In this document: piece after piece, positions 17,212-26,505 of the stretch
How positions within the stretch are numbered: the stretch's first letter is position 1
How the letters are laid out: every line of letters starts with the position of its first letter
Origin: Sphingobacterium rhinopitheci
Lineage (GTDB): Bacteria > Bacteroidota > Bacteroidia > Sphingobacteriales > Sphingobacteriaceae
NCBI RefSeq assembly: GCF_022627575.1
Contig: NZ_JADEYQ010000007.1
Span: 142,613-206,612, forward strand
Direction of reading: 5' to 3'
DNA: 64,000 nucleotides
Notes under the pieces: generated by a model
Told to the model about the DNA's origin: nothing
Seen by the model: only the letters and a program-made list of their open reading frames with translations
The model's database searches: none
Program-made: the position numbers and the translations under genes

Positions 17212-19644
17212 ATGTTAAAAAAATGGATCTTTTTATTTTCTATTTGTAGCATCGCCAAACTAAATGTGCAAGCTCAAATCAAACCCAAATCAAGTAACGA
17301 AATTCAACTAGGCCTACAAAAACTTAACACTTTAGGATCAGTATTGTATTTTGCGGCGCATCCAGATGACGAAAACACAAAATTAATCGCATGGTTGGCC
17401 CAGGAGAAAAAATACAGAACAGGCTATCTATCTCTAACAAGAGGTGATGGTGGACAAAACTTGATTGGAACCGAACAAGGGATAGAACTGGGACTTATAA
17501 GAACACAAGAGCTTCTGGCGGCACGATCTATCGACAATGGCGAACAGTTTTTCTCCTCAGCCTATGATTTTGGCTTCTCCAAAACGCATGAAGAAACCTT
17601 TTCTTTTTGGGATAAAGAAACAGCGCTTCGTGAAGCGGTCTGGTTGATACGCAAGTTTCAGCCCGATGTAATCATCACTAGATTCCCTCCAGACAAAAGA
17701 GGAGGACATGGCCATCATCAAGCATCTGCTATATTGGCACATGAAGCATTTATCGCTGCCGCCGATCCTTCGATGTTTCCAGATCAGCTCCAAGAAGTAA
17801 AACCTTGGCAAGCAAAACGATTACTTTGGAATACAGCCAACTTTGGTGGCGCTAATAATACTGCTGAAGATCAGCTGAAGATCAATATCGGCGCATACAA
17901 CCCTTTATTAGGACAATCATACGGTGAAATTGCGGCTAACAGCCGTTCTCAGCACAAAAGTCAAGGCTTTGGCGCTGCCTCAAGTAGAGGAAATAGCACC
18001 GAATACTTTGCTTACGTAGATGGGGTTCCTGCCAAGGAAGAACTCATGGACGAGGTCATAACTTCCTGGAAAAGAATCAACAATACAGAGCCTATTCAGC
18101 AATTAATCAACAAACTAAATACAAATTTCAACCCCCTTCAACCAGAAAAAAGTATTCCTGATTTATTAGCTTTAAAAAAGCTGATTCAAAAGATTGATGA
18201 TAACTACTGGAGAGCACAAAAAACAAAAGAAGTAAATGAGCTTATTATATCTTGCGCAGGACTGTGGGTTGAGGCTACTGCAGAACACCGTCAATACCCT
18301 GTAAATACTACTTTTGAAGTTAATATAGAAGCACTAGTCAGAACTCCAAATGTAAATGTGGAACTAGTACAGGTCAATAATGACAAAGTCAATTACAACT
18401 TGTATTGCAACATCCCTTGGAAAGGAAAAGAAAATAGCACTTGGCCCCAAATAACACAACCATATTGGTTAAATCTACCACACTCATTAGGTAAATTTGA
18501 AGTAACACAACATGATTTAGGAAATCCTACTAATAGTGATAAACCGAGTATACGACTTGTATTAAAAGTTAATGGAGAAGAGCTTGCTATCAATACGGAT
18601 ATACAATATAAAACAGTAGATCCTGTACAAGGAGAATTATATCAAGATATTATAATAGCGCCTACTATCACAGCATCAATAGCGAACGATAATATTATTA
18701 TTATAAATGATAAACCACAAAAAGTAAATATCACATTTACAAGAAACGATCTTCATAAGCAAATTTTTCAGATCAATATCGCTAAAATCAACGGATGGCA
18801 AATCTCACCATCGGTAATAGATTTAGATTTTGGTAAAGAAAATACCATCACCAAAGAAATAGAGATAAAACCAGTATCTAGAGCAGCAAAAGAAGGAACC
18901 TTGCATTTATCGTGGAATAATGAGATCTTACACAATACTAAGACGATCAAATACGACCATATACCTTCTATCACATGGTTTCCAATAGCAAAGGCAAGGA
19001 TTCAAAATTTACAACTTATAAACCCAGTCAAAAAAGTAGCATATATAGCAGGTGCAGGAGATTTAGTTGCCGAATCATTGAATCAGATTGGTATAGAAAC
19101 GACCCTTATTAACGAACAACAGATAACGCAACAAATACTACAAGCCTATGATGCTGTCGTAGTGGGAATTCGATACTTCAATATCAGTGACAAAAGTGAT
19201 CAAACAATGCAAGCATTATTGGCCTATGCCGAAAATGGAGGTACTGTATTAATACAATACAATGTAAATACAAGGTTAAACTCTAATAAAATAGGTCCAT
19301 ATCCATTTACTATCTCACGCGCACGTGTAACTGAAGAAGATGCTAAGGTTTCTTTTGACAGTAATGATCAGGCCTTACAATTCCCGAATAAGATTACAGC
19401 AACAGATTTCGAGGGATGGATTCAAGAAAGAGGGCTTTATTTTGCAGAAGATATTGATGCACACTACAGAACTCCAATATTGATTAACGACAAAAATGAA
19501 GAGCCTAGCAAAGGATCATTATTGATTGTCGACCATGGTAAAGGAAAATTTGTATATACATCGTTATCTTTTTTCAGACAATTACCTGCCGGAGTGCCCG
19601 GAGCTTATAGATTATTTGTAAATTTGTTGGCAAAAGAAAAATAA
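17212..19644 (+). CDS. Secreted PIG-L/LmbE-family deacetylase, large form
   Basis: An 810-residue protein with a signal peptide (about 1-22, ending VQAQ). Residues about 40-300 form a PIG-L/LmbE zinc-dependent N-deacetylase domain. The metal motif HPDDE is at 50-54, with GDGGQN and GGHGHHQAS as later conserved blocks. The middle part (about 330-620) is beta-rich with Ig-like stretches. The C-terminal part (about 640-810) resembles the alpha/beta ThuA/glutamine-amidotransferase-like fold, with VVGIRYFN, GGTVLIQYNV and GKFVYTSLSFFRQLPAG. It is over three times the length of BshB-type deacetylases, so it is not the bacillithiol enzyme. An amino-sugar substrate outside the cytoplasm is likely. 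Two tiny membrane genes and a sodium symporter follow closely. Confidence 0.85.
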   Translation: MLKKWIFLFSICSIAKLNVQAQIKPKSSNEIQLGLQKLNTLGSVLYFAAHPDDENTKLIAWLAQEKKYRTGYLSLTRGDGGQNLIGTEQGIELGLIRTQELLAARSIDNGEQFFSSAYDFGFSKTHEETFSFWDKETALREAVWLIRKFQPDVIITRFPPDKRGGHGHHQASAILAHEAFIAAADPSMFPDQLQEVKPWQAKRLLWNTANFGGANNTAEDQLKINIGAYNPLLGQSYGEIAANSRSQHKSQGFGAASSRGNSTEYFAYVDGVPAKEELMDEVITSWKRINNTEPIQQLINKLNTNFNPLQPEKSIPDLLALKKLIQKIDDNYWRAQKTKEVNELIISCAGLWVEATAEHRQYPVNTTFEVNIEALVRTPNVNVELVQVNNDKVNYNLYCNIPWKGKENSTWPQITQPYWLNLPHSLGKFEVTQHDLGNPTNSDKPSIRLVLKVNGEELAINTDIQYKTVDPVQGELYQDIIIAPTITASIANDNIIIINDKPQKVNITFTRNDLHKQIFQINIAKINGWQISPSVIDLDFGKENTITKEIEIKPVSRAAKEGTLHLSWNNEILHNTKTIKYDHIPSITWFPIAKARIQNLQLINPVKKVAYIAGAGDLVAESLNQIGIETTLINEQQITQQILQAYDAVVVGIRYFNISDKSDQTMQALLAYAENGGTVLIQYNVNTRLNSNKIGPYPFTISRARVTEEDAKVSFDSNDQALQFPNKITATDFEGWIQERGLYFAEDIDAHYRTPILINDKNEEPSKGSLLIVDHGKGKFVYTSLSFFRQLPAGVPGAYRLFVNLLAKEK

Positions 19645-19657
19645 ACAATCATTATAT

Positions 19658-19855
19658 ATGGAAAATCAATTAAAAGAAACAGAATCCTTAAACGTTAAAG
19701 GTATTATCTTATTAGTAGCTGCTGTATTTAGTGCTCTTATTGCTTCTGTAGCTTGTGGTACATTTTTAAGTATAATCGGTGGAGCAGTTGTAGGATTAGT
19801 TTTTGCAGTATTCTTCAATAGCGTTTTATTACCTCAAAGAGAAAGTGATAGATAA
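19658..19855 (+). CDS. 65-residue Gly-rich membrane protein
   Basis: A small protein with two hydrophobic segments (about 14-33 and 36-57) containing glycine-rich turns (ASVACGTFLSIIGGAVVGLV). It starts 13 bp after the deacetylase stop and its last codons overlap the GTG of the next small gene by 11 bp. I do not recognise a family. Position points to a link with the symporter or deacetylase, but this is inference only. Confidence 0.65.
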   Translation: MENQLKETESLNVKGIILLVAAVFSALIASVACGTFLSIIGGAVVGLVFAVFFNSVLLPQRESDR

Positions 19856-19967
19856 GAAAGGATTACCCCCATTCGTAAATAGCTGGTCGCAATTTTATTG
19901 GATTATTGTGGCTTGGTTGCTCGTGTGTATTATACTAATGTATTTTTTCACGAAATATTATTCATGA
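19845..19967 (+). CDS. 40-residue membrane protein coupled to the symporter
   Basis: A 40-codon gene starting with GTG. The product reads MIDKKGLPPFVNSWSQFYWI, then a single membrane segment and a C-terminus FFTKYYS. Its start overlaps the preceding 65-aa gene by 11 bp and its stop overlaps the symporter's ATG in ATGA, so translation should be coupled. The pattern of Pro-Pro and Trp near the membrane followed by one helix and a short Lys/Tyr tail looks like a designed transmembrane subunit. Some symporters have a small companion (PanF with YhdT, ActP with YjcH); this one is smaller and not of those families as far as I can see. The start codon choice is inferred from the overlaps. Confidence 0.72.
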   Translation: MIDKKGLPPFVNSWSQFYWIIVAWLLVCIILMYFFTKYYS

Positions 19968-21667
19968 GTACAACGGATTGGATCGTACTTTTCACTACCC
20001 TGCTTTTGATAGTTGCCTACGGCATCTACAAAAGCAGGAATATTAAAAACATAAACGGCTATTTACTCGGAGACAAATCTCTTTCGTGGTATACTGTTGG
20101 TTTTTCTGTCATGGCTACTCAGGCCAGTGCAATTACATTTTTGTCAGCGCCAGGATTAGGCTATTCATCGGGCATGAGCTTCGTTCAATTTTATTTTGGA
20201 CTACCTTTAGCGATGATAGTTCTTTGTATCACCTTTGTCCCTATCTTCCAAAAACTCAATGTATACACGGCCTATGAATTTTTGGAGCAACGATTCGATG
20301 TAAATACAAGAGCATTAACAGCATTTTTGTTTCTTATACAAAGAGGCATATCCACAGGGATCACTATCTTTGCTCCCTCAATTATATTGTCTACCATATT
20401 GCATATAGATGTGACGCTTACTACATTATTAATAGGTAGTATAGTGATTATATATACAGTATATGGCGGTACCAAAGCAGTGTCATACACCCAGCTGCTA
20501 CAGATGAGTATTATTTTTGGTGGACTATTGGCTGCAGGAATCATGGTTATCTATCTATTACCAGCAAACATAGGTTTTTCAGAAGCGTTGCAAATTGCGG
20601 GCAAATCGGGCAAGACCAATGCTATAGATTTCAGCTTTGACCTAGACAACCAATATACGGTATGGACAGGTCTAATCGGAGGTTTCTTTCTGCAATTATC
20701 TTATTTTGGTACGGACCAAAGTCAAGTTGGTCGTTATTTAACAGGTGCATCAGTCCGAGAAAGTAGATTAGGGCTCTTGATGAATGGGCTTTTAAAAGTA
20801 CCTATGCAATTCTGTATTTTACTGATCGGAGTATTAGTATTTGTATATTATCAGTTCAATACGGCACCCTTATTTTTTAATAGTCAAGAAACCTACAAAT
20901 TAGAGCAAAGCATCTATGCTAACGATTATAATAATATCCTTAAAGAGCAAGAAAAATTAAGCGCGGCCAAAAAAATCACATTAGCAGAGCTTACACAAGC
21001 TATTTCATCAGATAACACCCCTGCGATAGATGAATCACGTAATACAATACAGGATTTAAATAATAAAGGAGAGAAATTAAGAGAAGAGGTAATTACTTTA
21101 ATCAAAAAAAATGATCAAAAAGCAGATACCAATGACAACAATTATATCTTTCTACATTTTGTTACCACGACATTTCCAAAAGGATTCATAGGCCTACTAA
21201 TAGCTATTATTATGTTAGCTTCCATGGGCGCCACCGCGAGTGCTATTAATTCGTTGGCATCCACATCAGTAATAGATATCTATAAGCGTTTTATCTCTAA
21301 AAATGGAACAGAAGCTATGGACCTCAAAGCGTCGCGACTATTTACATTAGTTTGGGGCGTATTTACGGTTATAATAGCCTTATATGCGAACAAATTGGGT
21401 AACCTATTAGAAGCCGTTAATATATTAGGATCATTATTCTACGGCACAATATTAGGGATATTCTTAGTCGCCTTTTATCTAAAAAATATAGGGGGGAAAG
21501 CAGTCTTTTGGGCAGCAGTATTATCAGAAGTAGGTGTATTTGCAATTTGGAAGATGAATATTGTAGCTTTTTTATGGCTCAACTTGATAGGCTGTATATT
21601 AGTCATCCTATTGGGATTGATGCTACAAATTTTTATAAATTCAAGAAAGAAACTACCAAGTAATTAA
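19964..21667 (+). CDS. Sodium:solute symporter (SSS family)
   Basis: Inner-membrane Na+-coupled carrier of the SSS family, 567 residues from the chosen ATG. A longer reading from 19898 would run through the 40-aa gene and lacks a membrane start. The family signature region GDKSLSWYTVGFSVMATQAS and the GRYLTGASVRESRLGLLMNG block are present. A hydrophilic, charged insert of about 90 residues (roughly 305-395, rich in Lys/Glu and likely coiled coil) splits two membrane segments, which is unusual among classical SSS proteins. The substrate is unknown; the upstream deacetylase suggests an amino sugar or similar compound. Confidence 0.88.
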   Translation: MSTTDWIVLFTTLLLIVAYGIYKSRNIKNINGYLLGDKSLSWYTVGFSVMATQASAITFLSAPGLGYSSGMSFVQFYFGLPLAMIVLCITFVPIFQKLNVYTAYEFLEQRFDVNTRALTAFLFLIQRGISTGITIFAPSIILSTILHIDVTLTTLLIGSIVIIYTVYGGTKAVSYTQLLQMSIIFGGLLAAGIMVIYLLPANIGFSEALQIAGKSGKTNAIDFSFDLDNQYTVWTGLIGGFFLQLSYFGTDQSQVGRYLTGASVRESRLGLLMNGLLKVPMQFCILLIGVLVFVYYQFNTAPLFFNSQETYKLEQSIYANDYNNILKEQEKLSAAKKITLAELTQAISSDNTPAIDESRNTIQDLNNKGEKLREEVITLIKKNDQKADTNDNNYIFLHFVTTTFPKGFIGLLIAIIMLASMGATASAINSLASTSVIDIYKRFISKNGTEAMDLKASRLFTLVWGVFTVIIALYANKLGNLLEAVNILGSLFYGTILGIFLVAFYLKNIGGKAVFWAAVLSEVGVFAIWKMNIVAFLWLNLIGCILVILLGLMLQIFINSRKKLPSN

Positions 21668-21840
21668 GCTATCCCAAAGCTACTAAACACAGCTCTTCAT
21701 TATTAAATGTAGTAATAGCAGAAATTAGAACGGGCAACTGCTCAACAGCCAATTGATAAAAAGTTCCTTTCGTGTCAACTAGCAGAGCAAAGGCTCAAAA
21801 TGAGCTTCCTCAAATAGAAACAGTAAAATACAAATAGGCC

Positions 21841-22758
21841 TTAATAATACTTACGATACAGATCATAAAGTACTTTTTTGTCATAAGGCGTTAATACTTT
21901 ATTAACTTCTTTGACGATATACTTACGCTTAAAAGCTTCAATTGCAGACTCCGGCTTAGTCATATCATATCCCATTATTTTAAGTGCATCAATGGGATTA
22001 AAATCATTAGGTGGTGTCATCAGAAAATCCTCATTATACCATATCCCAAATCCATTCTCTGCTAATATCTTCCAAGGAAAATTAACATTAGGATCATTTT
22101 TGCGCGTAGGTGCAATATCCGCATGCCCAATAAAATTCAATTGTGGAATTAAATATTTACTTTTTAGGGTATCTAATAATATTAATAAAGACTTGATCTG
22201 TGCATCAGGAAAAGCATCCCTTCCGTTATTATCAAGCTCGATACCGATAGAAGCAGAATTTATATCCGTCATACTGCCCCACTTAGATTTCCCAGCATGC
22301 CATGCACGCTCATAGTCATTGAGCATCTGTATTATTTGACCATCCTTACCTATTACGTAATGTGCACTAACCTTGGAATGCGGTACTTGAAAGGTACGTA
22401 TCGTCTGCGCAACACTTACCTGAGAGGTGTGATGAATAATCACATAATTAGGCTTACGCAAATCATAATGAATCGCGGGAGTCCAATCTGCTCCCTTATA
22501 GATTCCTGTTGCTTTTTGTAATTGTAACTTATCCTGAATAACCAAACCGGTATCATCAGTATTAGCTGTAAGATTAGGGATGACACTATCTTTTACGACC
22601 TGTGTATTTATTATAGCCGATAAGACTGAATCTTTCCTGTGCTGATCAATTAAAGAAACAGGGCTAATTAAAGATTTTTTAGATGGCTTTTTAGCTGTCC
22701 CACACCCAACTATCATTAACACGACAAATACAGCACAAAAAAAACCTTTCATCAACAT
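21841..22758 (-). CDS. N-acetylmuramoyl-L-alanine amidase, lipoprotein
   Basis: Cuts the bond between N-acetylmuramic acid and L-alanine in peptidoglycan. The 305-residue protein has a lipobox (MIVGC, Cys19), a linker, and an AmpD/amidase_2 domain at about 90-250. Zinc ligands are expected at His109/His110 (VIIHHTS), His in YERAWHAG and the Asp/His set in GHADIAPTRKNDP. It should be attached to a membrane on the periplasmic side. The start is 1 bp after the DUF3078 stop, so it is the last gene of a three-gene envelope operon. Confidence 0.9.
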   Translation of the reverse strand: MLMKGFFCAVFVVLMIVGCGTAKKPSKKSLISPVSLIDQHRKDSVLSAIINTQVVKDSVIPNLTANTDDTGLVIQDKLQLQKATGIYKGADWTPAIHYDLRKPNYVIIHHTSQVSVAQTIRTFQVPHSKVSAHYVIGKDGQIIQMLNDYERAWHAGKSKWGSMTDINSASIGIELDNNGRDAFPDAQIKSLLILLDTLKSKYLIPQLNFIGHADIAPTRKNDPNVNFPWKILAENGFGIWYNEDFLMTPPNDFNPIDALKIMGYDMTKPESAIEAFKRKYIVKEVNKVLTPYDKKVLYDLYRKYY

Positions 22759-22759
22759 A

Positions 22760-23755
22760 TTATTTAGGTAATGAATAGATCAAGCCCATAGATAGTGCTT
22801 GACTAAATTGAACTCTACCATTCTGTTGATCAGGATCATAGAAAACAACACCACTGGCAGTAACGCTTACTAATTTAGTAATTTTTGCCGTCACCGTGAC
22901 ATCAAGACGCTGATCAGGATCAGTTACATCCTTGTAATCTGCAAATAAGTTATATCGCGCTTTTAGATTTAAGTTTTGTGATAAATTACGGTCTAAATTT
23001 GCTGTAATCTGAAAGGCTAAATCATTACGGAATTTTTTACCTGGTTCTACACCATACACTTCGGACCCACCTTCTTTAGGCGCTATCTTGTTATTCAAAA
23101 CCAATGTTTGTCGTGCAGTACCTGTACCTAGACGTAACGAAAATGCCTTGTCTAGCTTATACTCCAAACCTAGGGATTCTGTAAAATATCCGGGTGCCAT
23201 AAATGCTGAAACGGTATCTAAAATAACCTCTTTCCCTTCCTGATTTCTACCGTATTTATAACCCACATCAAATTGAGATTCGAATGTTAAAGAGAAGTAA
23301 ACGGACCACTTTTCACTTATTCGATGTGCTATTTTGTTATCCCAGAAAATACGGTCGACATTTTTCTTAGGTAGTTGGTCTTCATTCCATACTTTACCAT
23401 ACTTCATATCTAGCTCCGTTACGAAATTGAATCTATCTTTTGTATAATCTGATTTGTGCCATATCAAGCCCGACAGAGCGACAGAGTTTACCCCACCGGC
23501 ATTCCAACTATCACTGAAGGATGATTGATTGGCATTGATACCAAATTTGGTCCAATGTTTCCAATAATTAACCTTTAATCCTAATTGTGGAATAGGTACC
23601 GTGATTTGCTTTATTTGTATCTTAGCAATAGTATCTGCATTCAATATCTGAGTACCTGGCTTCTCTCGAAGCTCTTTCAAATTTTCTTGAGCATTAACAC
23701 TAATACAACATAGCACTAACAATAGTCCAAACAAAAAGTATGGTTTAAAATTCAT
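22760..23755 (-). CDS. DUF3078 outer-membrane-like protein
   Basis: A 331-residue protein with a signal peptide (MNFKPYFLFGLLLVLCCISV...NAQ) and a beta-strand-rich body typical of the DUF3078 family of Bacteroidota. Typical blocks are WKHWTKFGINANQSSFSDSW, WNAGGVNS and a regular aromatic pattern at the end (SMGLIYSLPK). The ATG at 23755 is used because the longer reading from 23791 overlaps the upstream gene and hides the signal peptide. Function is unknown; an outer-membrane barrel is likely. It lies between a CarboxypepD_reg-like gene and an amidase. Confidence 0.82.
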   Translation of the reverse strand: MNFKPYFLFGLLLVLCCISVNAQENLKELREKPGTQILNADTIAKIQIKQITVPIPQLGLKVNYWKHWTKFGINANQSSFSDSWNAGGVNSVALSGLIWHKSDYTKDRFNFVTELDMKYGKVWNEDQLPKKNVDRIFWDNKIAHRISEKWSVYFSLTFESQFDVGYKYGRNQEGKEVILDTVSAFMAPGYFTESLGLEYKLDKAFSLRLGTGTARQTLVLNNKIAPKEGGSEVYGVEPGKKFRNDLAFQITANLDRNLSQNLNLKARYNLFADYKDVTDPDQRLDVTVTAKITKLVSVTASGVVFYDPDQQNGRVQFSQALSMGLIYSLPK

Positions 23756-23762
23756 ATCTAAA

Positions 23763-24521
23763 TTATCCTTTAGGAGAAATACTAAATTCACTTAAATCCG
23801 GTAATGGCTTAATATAAGGTACAAATTTAAAAAATTCATACTTAGATTTTATATAACTTATCAATTGATAATGGTTTGCGCGCAACACAAAGTCATATGA
23901 CGGGCGATAACGAACCAAAAAATTATCCAAAGCTTCCCCTTCCAACCCGGTAGTGATACGCACCAATTCACGAGAAAACCGCATATCAATAATATTTTCT
24001 TGGTATTCACGCTCGAAATACTGCGTCAATCGCCTTGCATTTTTGCCTTCCTTGCTAAAATAATTATATATAGCTCCTATACTCAACCCTGCCCCATTAT
24101 CACTTACACTCAATAAACTTCCAGGATCCGCCAAGCGATACGCCTTATTGTAATCTCTTTTGCGCTCAGTAAGTATCTGATCTGGTGTTTTGCGAGCTAC
24201 TACGGTCACAGGATCTATATATATTGAAGCTCGTTTCATGTTTATAATCAGCACTTTGTCACCCTGATAAATAAGGGTATCCGTAAAATAATTCTCTTTG
24301 CTAGCGATCAGCATATCGCCAACATTAAGATCTATCTTAAATTCACCTCTACTATTATTAAAAATCTTTTGATTGGTACTCTTATTAAATAGTAGAACTT
24401 TGCCTACCCTTTGTTTAGTATCCCTATCAAATACGATCCCCTCAGTGCTTTGCTGCGCAAACACTACACCTATATTCCCAAAAAAATACAGGAAAAATAA
24501 TATTGAAGTAAATTGAATCAC
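23763..24521 (-). CDS. Exported protein with CarboxypepD_reg-like domain
   Basis: A 252-residue protein with a signal peptide (about 1-22, ending FAQ). Residues 25-105 form a carboxypeptidase-regulatory-like Ig fold (EGIVFDRDTKQRVGKVLLFN), the type used in front of outer-membrane proteins. The rest is charged and helical (TERKRDYNKAYRL, RRLTQYFEREYQENIIDMRF), with no named domain recognised. It is the first gene of the operon with DUF3078 and the amidase. Function unknown; cell-envelope role inferred. Confidence 0.72.
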   Translation of the reverse strand: MIQFTSILFFLYFFGNIGVVFAQQSTEGIVFDRDTKQRVGKVLLFNKSTNQKIFNNSRGEFKIDLNVGDMLIASKENYFTDTLIYQGDKVLIINMKRASIYIDPVTVVARKTPDQILTERKRDYNKAYRLADPGSLLSVSDNGAGLSIGAIYNYFSKEGKNARRLTQYFEREYQENIIDMRFSRELVRITTGLEGEALDNFLVRYRPSYDFVLRANHYQLISYIKSKYEFFKFVPYIKPLPDLSEFSISPKG

Positions 24522-24627
24522 AGTACTAAAACTACAATATTATGCATAATTTACCGATATTTTAACATAAATTAATACATTAAACAGACATATTACAAAG
24601 TGTACCTATCCACAAAACATAGTATTA

Positions 24628-24665
24628 CAAAAAATGGGTGCTTTTAAAGGCACCCATTTTTAAAA
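24628..24665. terminator. Hairpin with T-run
   Basis: AAAAATGGGTGCCTTT-type stem (AAAATGGGTGCTTTTAAAGG / CACCCATTTT) lies at the end of the decayed leftward gene and could stop transcription of it. Confidence 0.6.
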
Positions 24666-24666
24666 C

Positions 24667-25430
24667 TTATTTTTCAAAATCAAATAATTCTCTTATCAGT
24701 TTCGATCTACTGGATCGAAATAGGCCATTTCTAACATCCAAGCTTACATATTGCCAAACATCATAGCATTGGCAATTGGATATGTCCGACACTAGCTCCT
24801 TTGTAGGGCGCATAATAAGTAGGAGAATCACTATATGCGGCATGACCATAATTATTAATTACAGGAAAATCTTTTTCAGGTCCAGTCGCAATCGTTCTAA
24901 ATGGCCACTTGTCCCAATCACGCTCCCTATTCATTTCTCCTGGAGCATTGTTAGCAAAAAAACCGCCATCACTTACATAAAAATAATTCAATGACTAAAG
25001 TCTAAAAAATGCCATCCCTGGCTTTACTTGAGGTTTATAATTTTGCGCCCTGTTGCTATATACAATTGCATCTGTTCCCGTATAACCTCTTACATATGTG
25101 GTTCCTACCCTATCTTGTCCCCAATAATATGGCCTTACATCTCCAAAGACACCATCCAAGATAGCAACATCATTTTCTCCCTCTTGCGTATCTGTAAATC
25201 TATAAACACCATAATTTTCACTTGGCTTAGCGATTAATAAAGGTTGTCCTAATAAACCTGTTAAGAACTTATTCGTTGGAGCATTAACATTGTTAGGTTC
25301 CATTTCATCCATTGTATAAAATACTTTGCCACCTTTATCCACGTAAGTTCAAACAGCATTCCAACTAGCCTCATTCCAGTAATCATGTAAATCGAGCTCT
25401 ATTTGACGGCAGAACAATATTTATCACGCT
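24667..25430 (-). pseudogene. Remnant of an exported-type protein gene, broken by stops
   Basis: Reading leftward from about 25430 gives a continuous protein-like frame: LDLHDYWNEASWNAV, stop, TYVDKGGKVFYTMDEMEPNN and on to KPGMAFFRL, stop, SLNYFYVSDGGFFANNAP, ending at IQLPML. A TGA (25349-25351) and a TAG (24995-24997) interrupt it, and the last part (QCYDVWQYVSLDVRNGLF) continues in another frame to 24667. The 5' end is not found. I cannot name the family; the stretch DYWNEASWNAV...YVDKGGKVFY recalls domains that inspect a bounded time or state value, but this is not an assignment. Decay appears recent because the coding pattern is still clear. Confidence 0.7.
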
Positions 25431-25569
25431 TATTAATGCTTATAACTATTTGTTTGAAAGAAGAAAGTGATATTAAAAACAGAGTTTAAAGGGAGATTAT
25501 TAGCCGTAGTAAAGATAAGAACGACTATATACACAGTATAAATGGGACATATGCCCATAAGAGGATAAA

Positions 25570-26487
25570 TTACTTAGAAATCACCAAATATTGCCCAATA
25601 GTGAGGTTGTCTGTTGACAAGTTATTCAACGATTTAATCTGTTCAACAGTTACTTTATACTGCTTACTAATACCATAAAGTGTCTGTGAAGCTTTCACTT
25701 CATGGATGACCATCGCCAGAGGCGTCTTTATTTGTTCCGCTTTGACGACAGGTTCTGAAACGATCTTATCTTCGATCAAATGAATAACTTTATCTTGTCG
25801 TACGTCATGCTCAACAGAAGATTCTTTGCTATCATATTGATGTAGATCATAGCGCTCTATGATATCAATCAATAATTGAGGATATCTTGGATTGGTTGCA
25901 TAACCTGCCTCTTTTAAGCCTTTAGCCCACCCTTTATAATCGTCTTTAGCTAAAGAAAACAGCTTCTCATAGCGCTTACGCAGGAGAAACTGAGAGTGAT
26001 CTTTATAAGACGCTTCGACATTATCATATACTCTGAAGCAATCATTAGGATTGTCATCATCACGTGCAATGGACTTTCCAGACCATACACCACCACACTT
26101 AATTCCAAAATGATTGTTCGCTTCGATTGCCAAATAGGAGTTTCCGTTGCCAGACTCCAATAAGGCCTGTGCCAATTTGATACTCGCAGGAATGCCATAT
26201 TGATTCATCTCGCGAATAGCGACACTTTTGTATGCATCAATATAATTGAGCCCTTGTACTGAAGTACCTTTCTTTCCGCTACTAGCACTTAGATTCGGTA
26301 TTTCCTTAGCTTTTTGATGCGATTTAGTTGGATGAGTTTCCTTTTTTGGTGTATGTACTTTCATGGAATGGGTCTCCTTAGTCCTTTCCTTGGAAACAGA
26401 AGAAGGATTCCTCAAAACAGTATTCTTTTTTGAAGCACAAGATGACATCAAGCATATCATCAATAAAGAAAGTACAATTATTCGCAT
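25570..26487 (-). CDS. Glucosaminidase-LysM lipoprotein
   Basis: Peptidoglycan-cutting N-acetylglucosaminidase of the GH73 type. The 305-residue protein has a lipobox (CLMSSC, Cys17), a Lys/Thr/His-rich linker (about 20-75), the glucosaminidase domain at about 78-225 with the expected catalytic Glu in ALLESGNGNS and the closing motif YPQLLIDIIERYDLHQYD, and one LysM at the C-terminus (HEVKASQTLYGISKQYKVTV). LysM should hold it to peptidoglycan. It follows another glucosaminidase gene by 18 bp in the same operon. Confidence 0.9.
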   Translation of the reverse strand: MRIIVLSLLMICLMSSCASKKNTVLRNPSSVSKERTKETHSMKVHTPKKETHPTKSHQKAKEIPNLSASSGKKGTSVQGLNYIDAYKSVAIREMNQYGIPASIKLAQALLESGNGNSYLAIEANNHFGIKCGGVWSGKSIARDDDNPNDCFRVYDNVEASYKDHSQFLLRKRYEKLFSLAKDDYKGWAKGLKEAGYATNPRYPQLLIDIIERYDLHQYDSKESSVEHDVRQDKVIHLIEDKIVSEPVVKAEQIKTPLAMVIHEVKASQTLYGISKQYKVTVEQIKSLNNLSTDNLTIGQYLVISK

Positions 26488-26505
26488 ATATATAAATGAT
26501 AAGCG

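Noticed and set aside
17212..19644. Large PIG-L protein as the bacillithiol deacetylase BshB partner of BshC
   Set aside because: It is exported and over three times the normal BshB length, and lies 30 kb from bshC.
24995..25351. Recoding (selenocysteine or readthrough) at the internal stops
   Set aside because: There is no SECIS-like hairpin, the two stops differ (TGA and TAG), and the last section is in another frame; decay explains all three.
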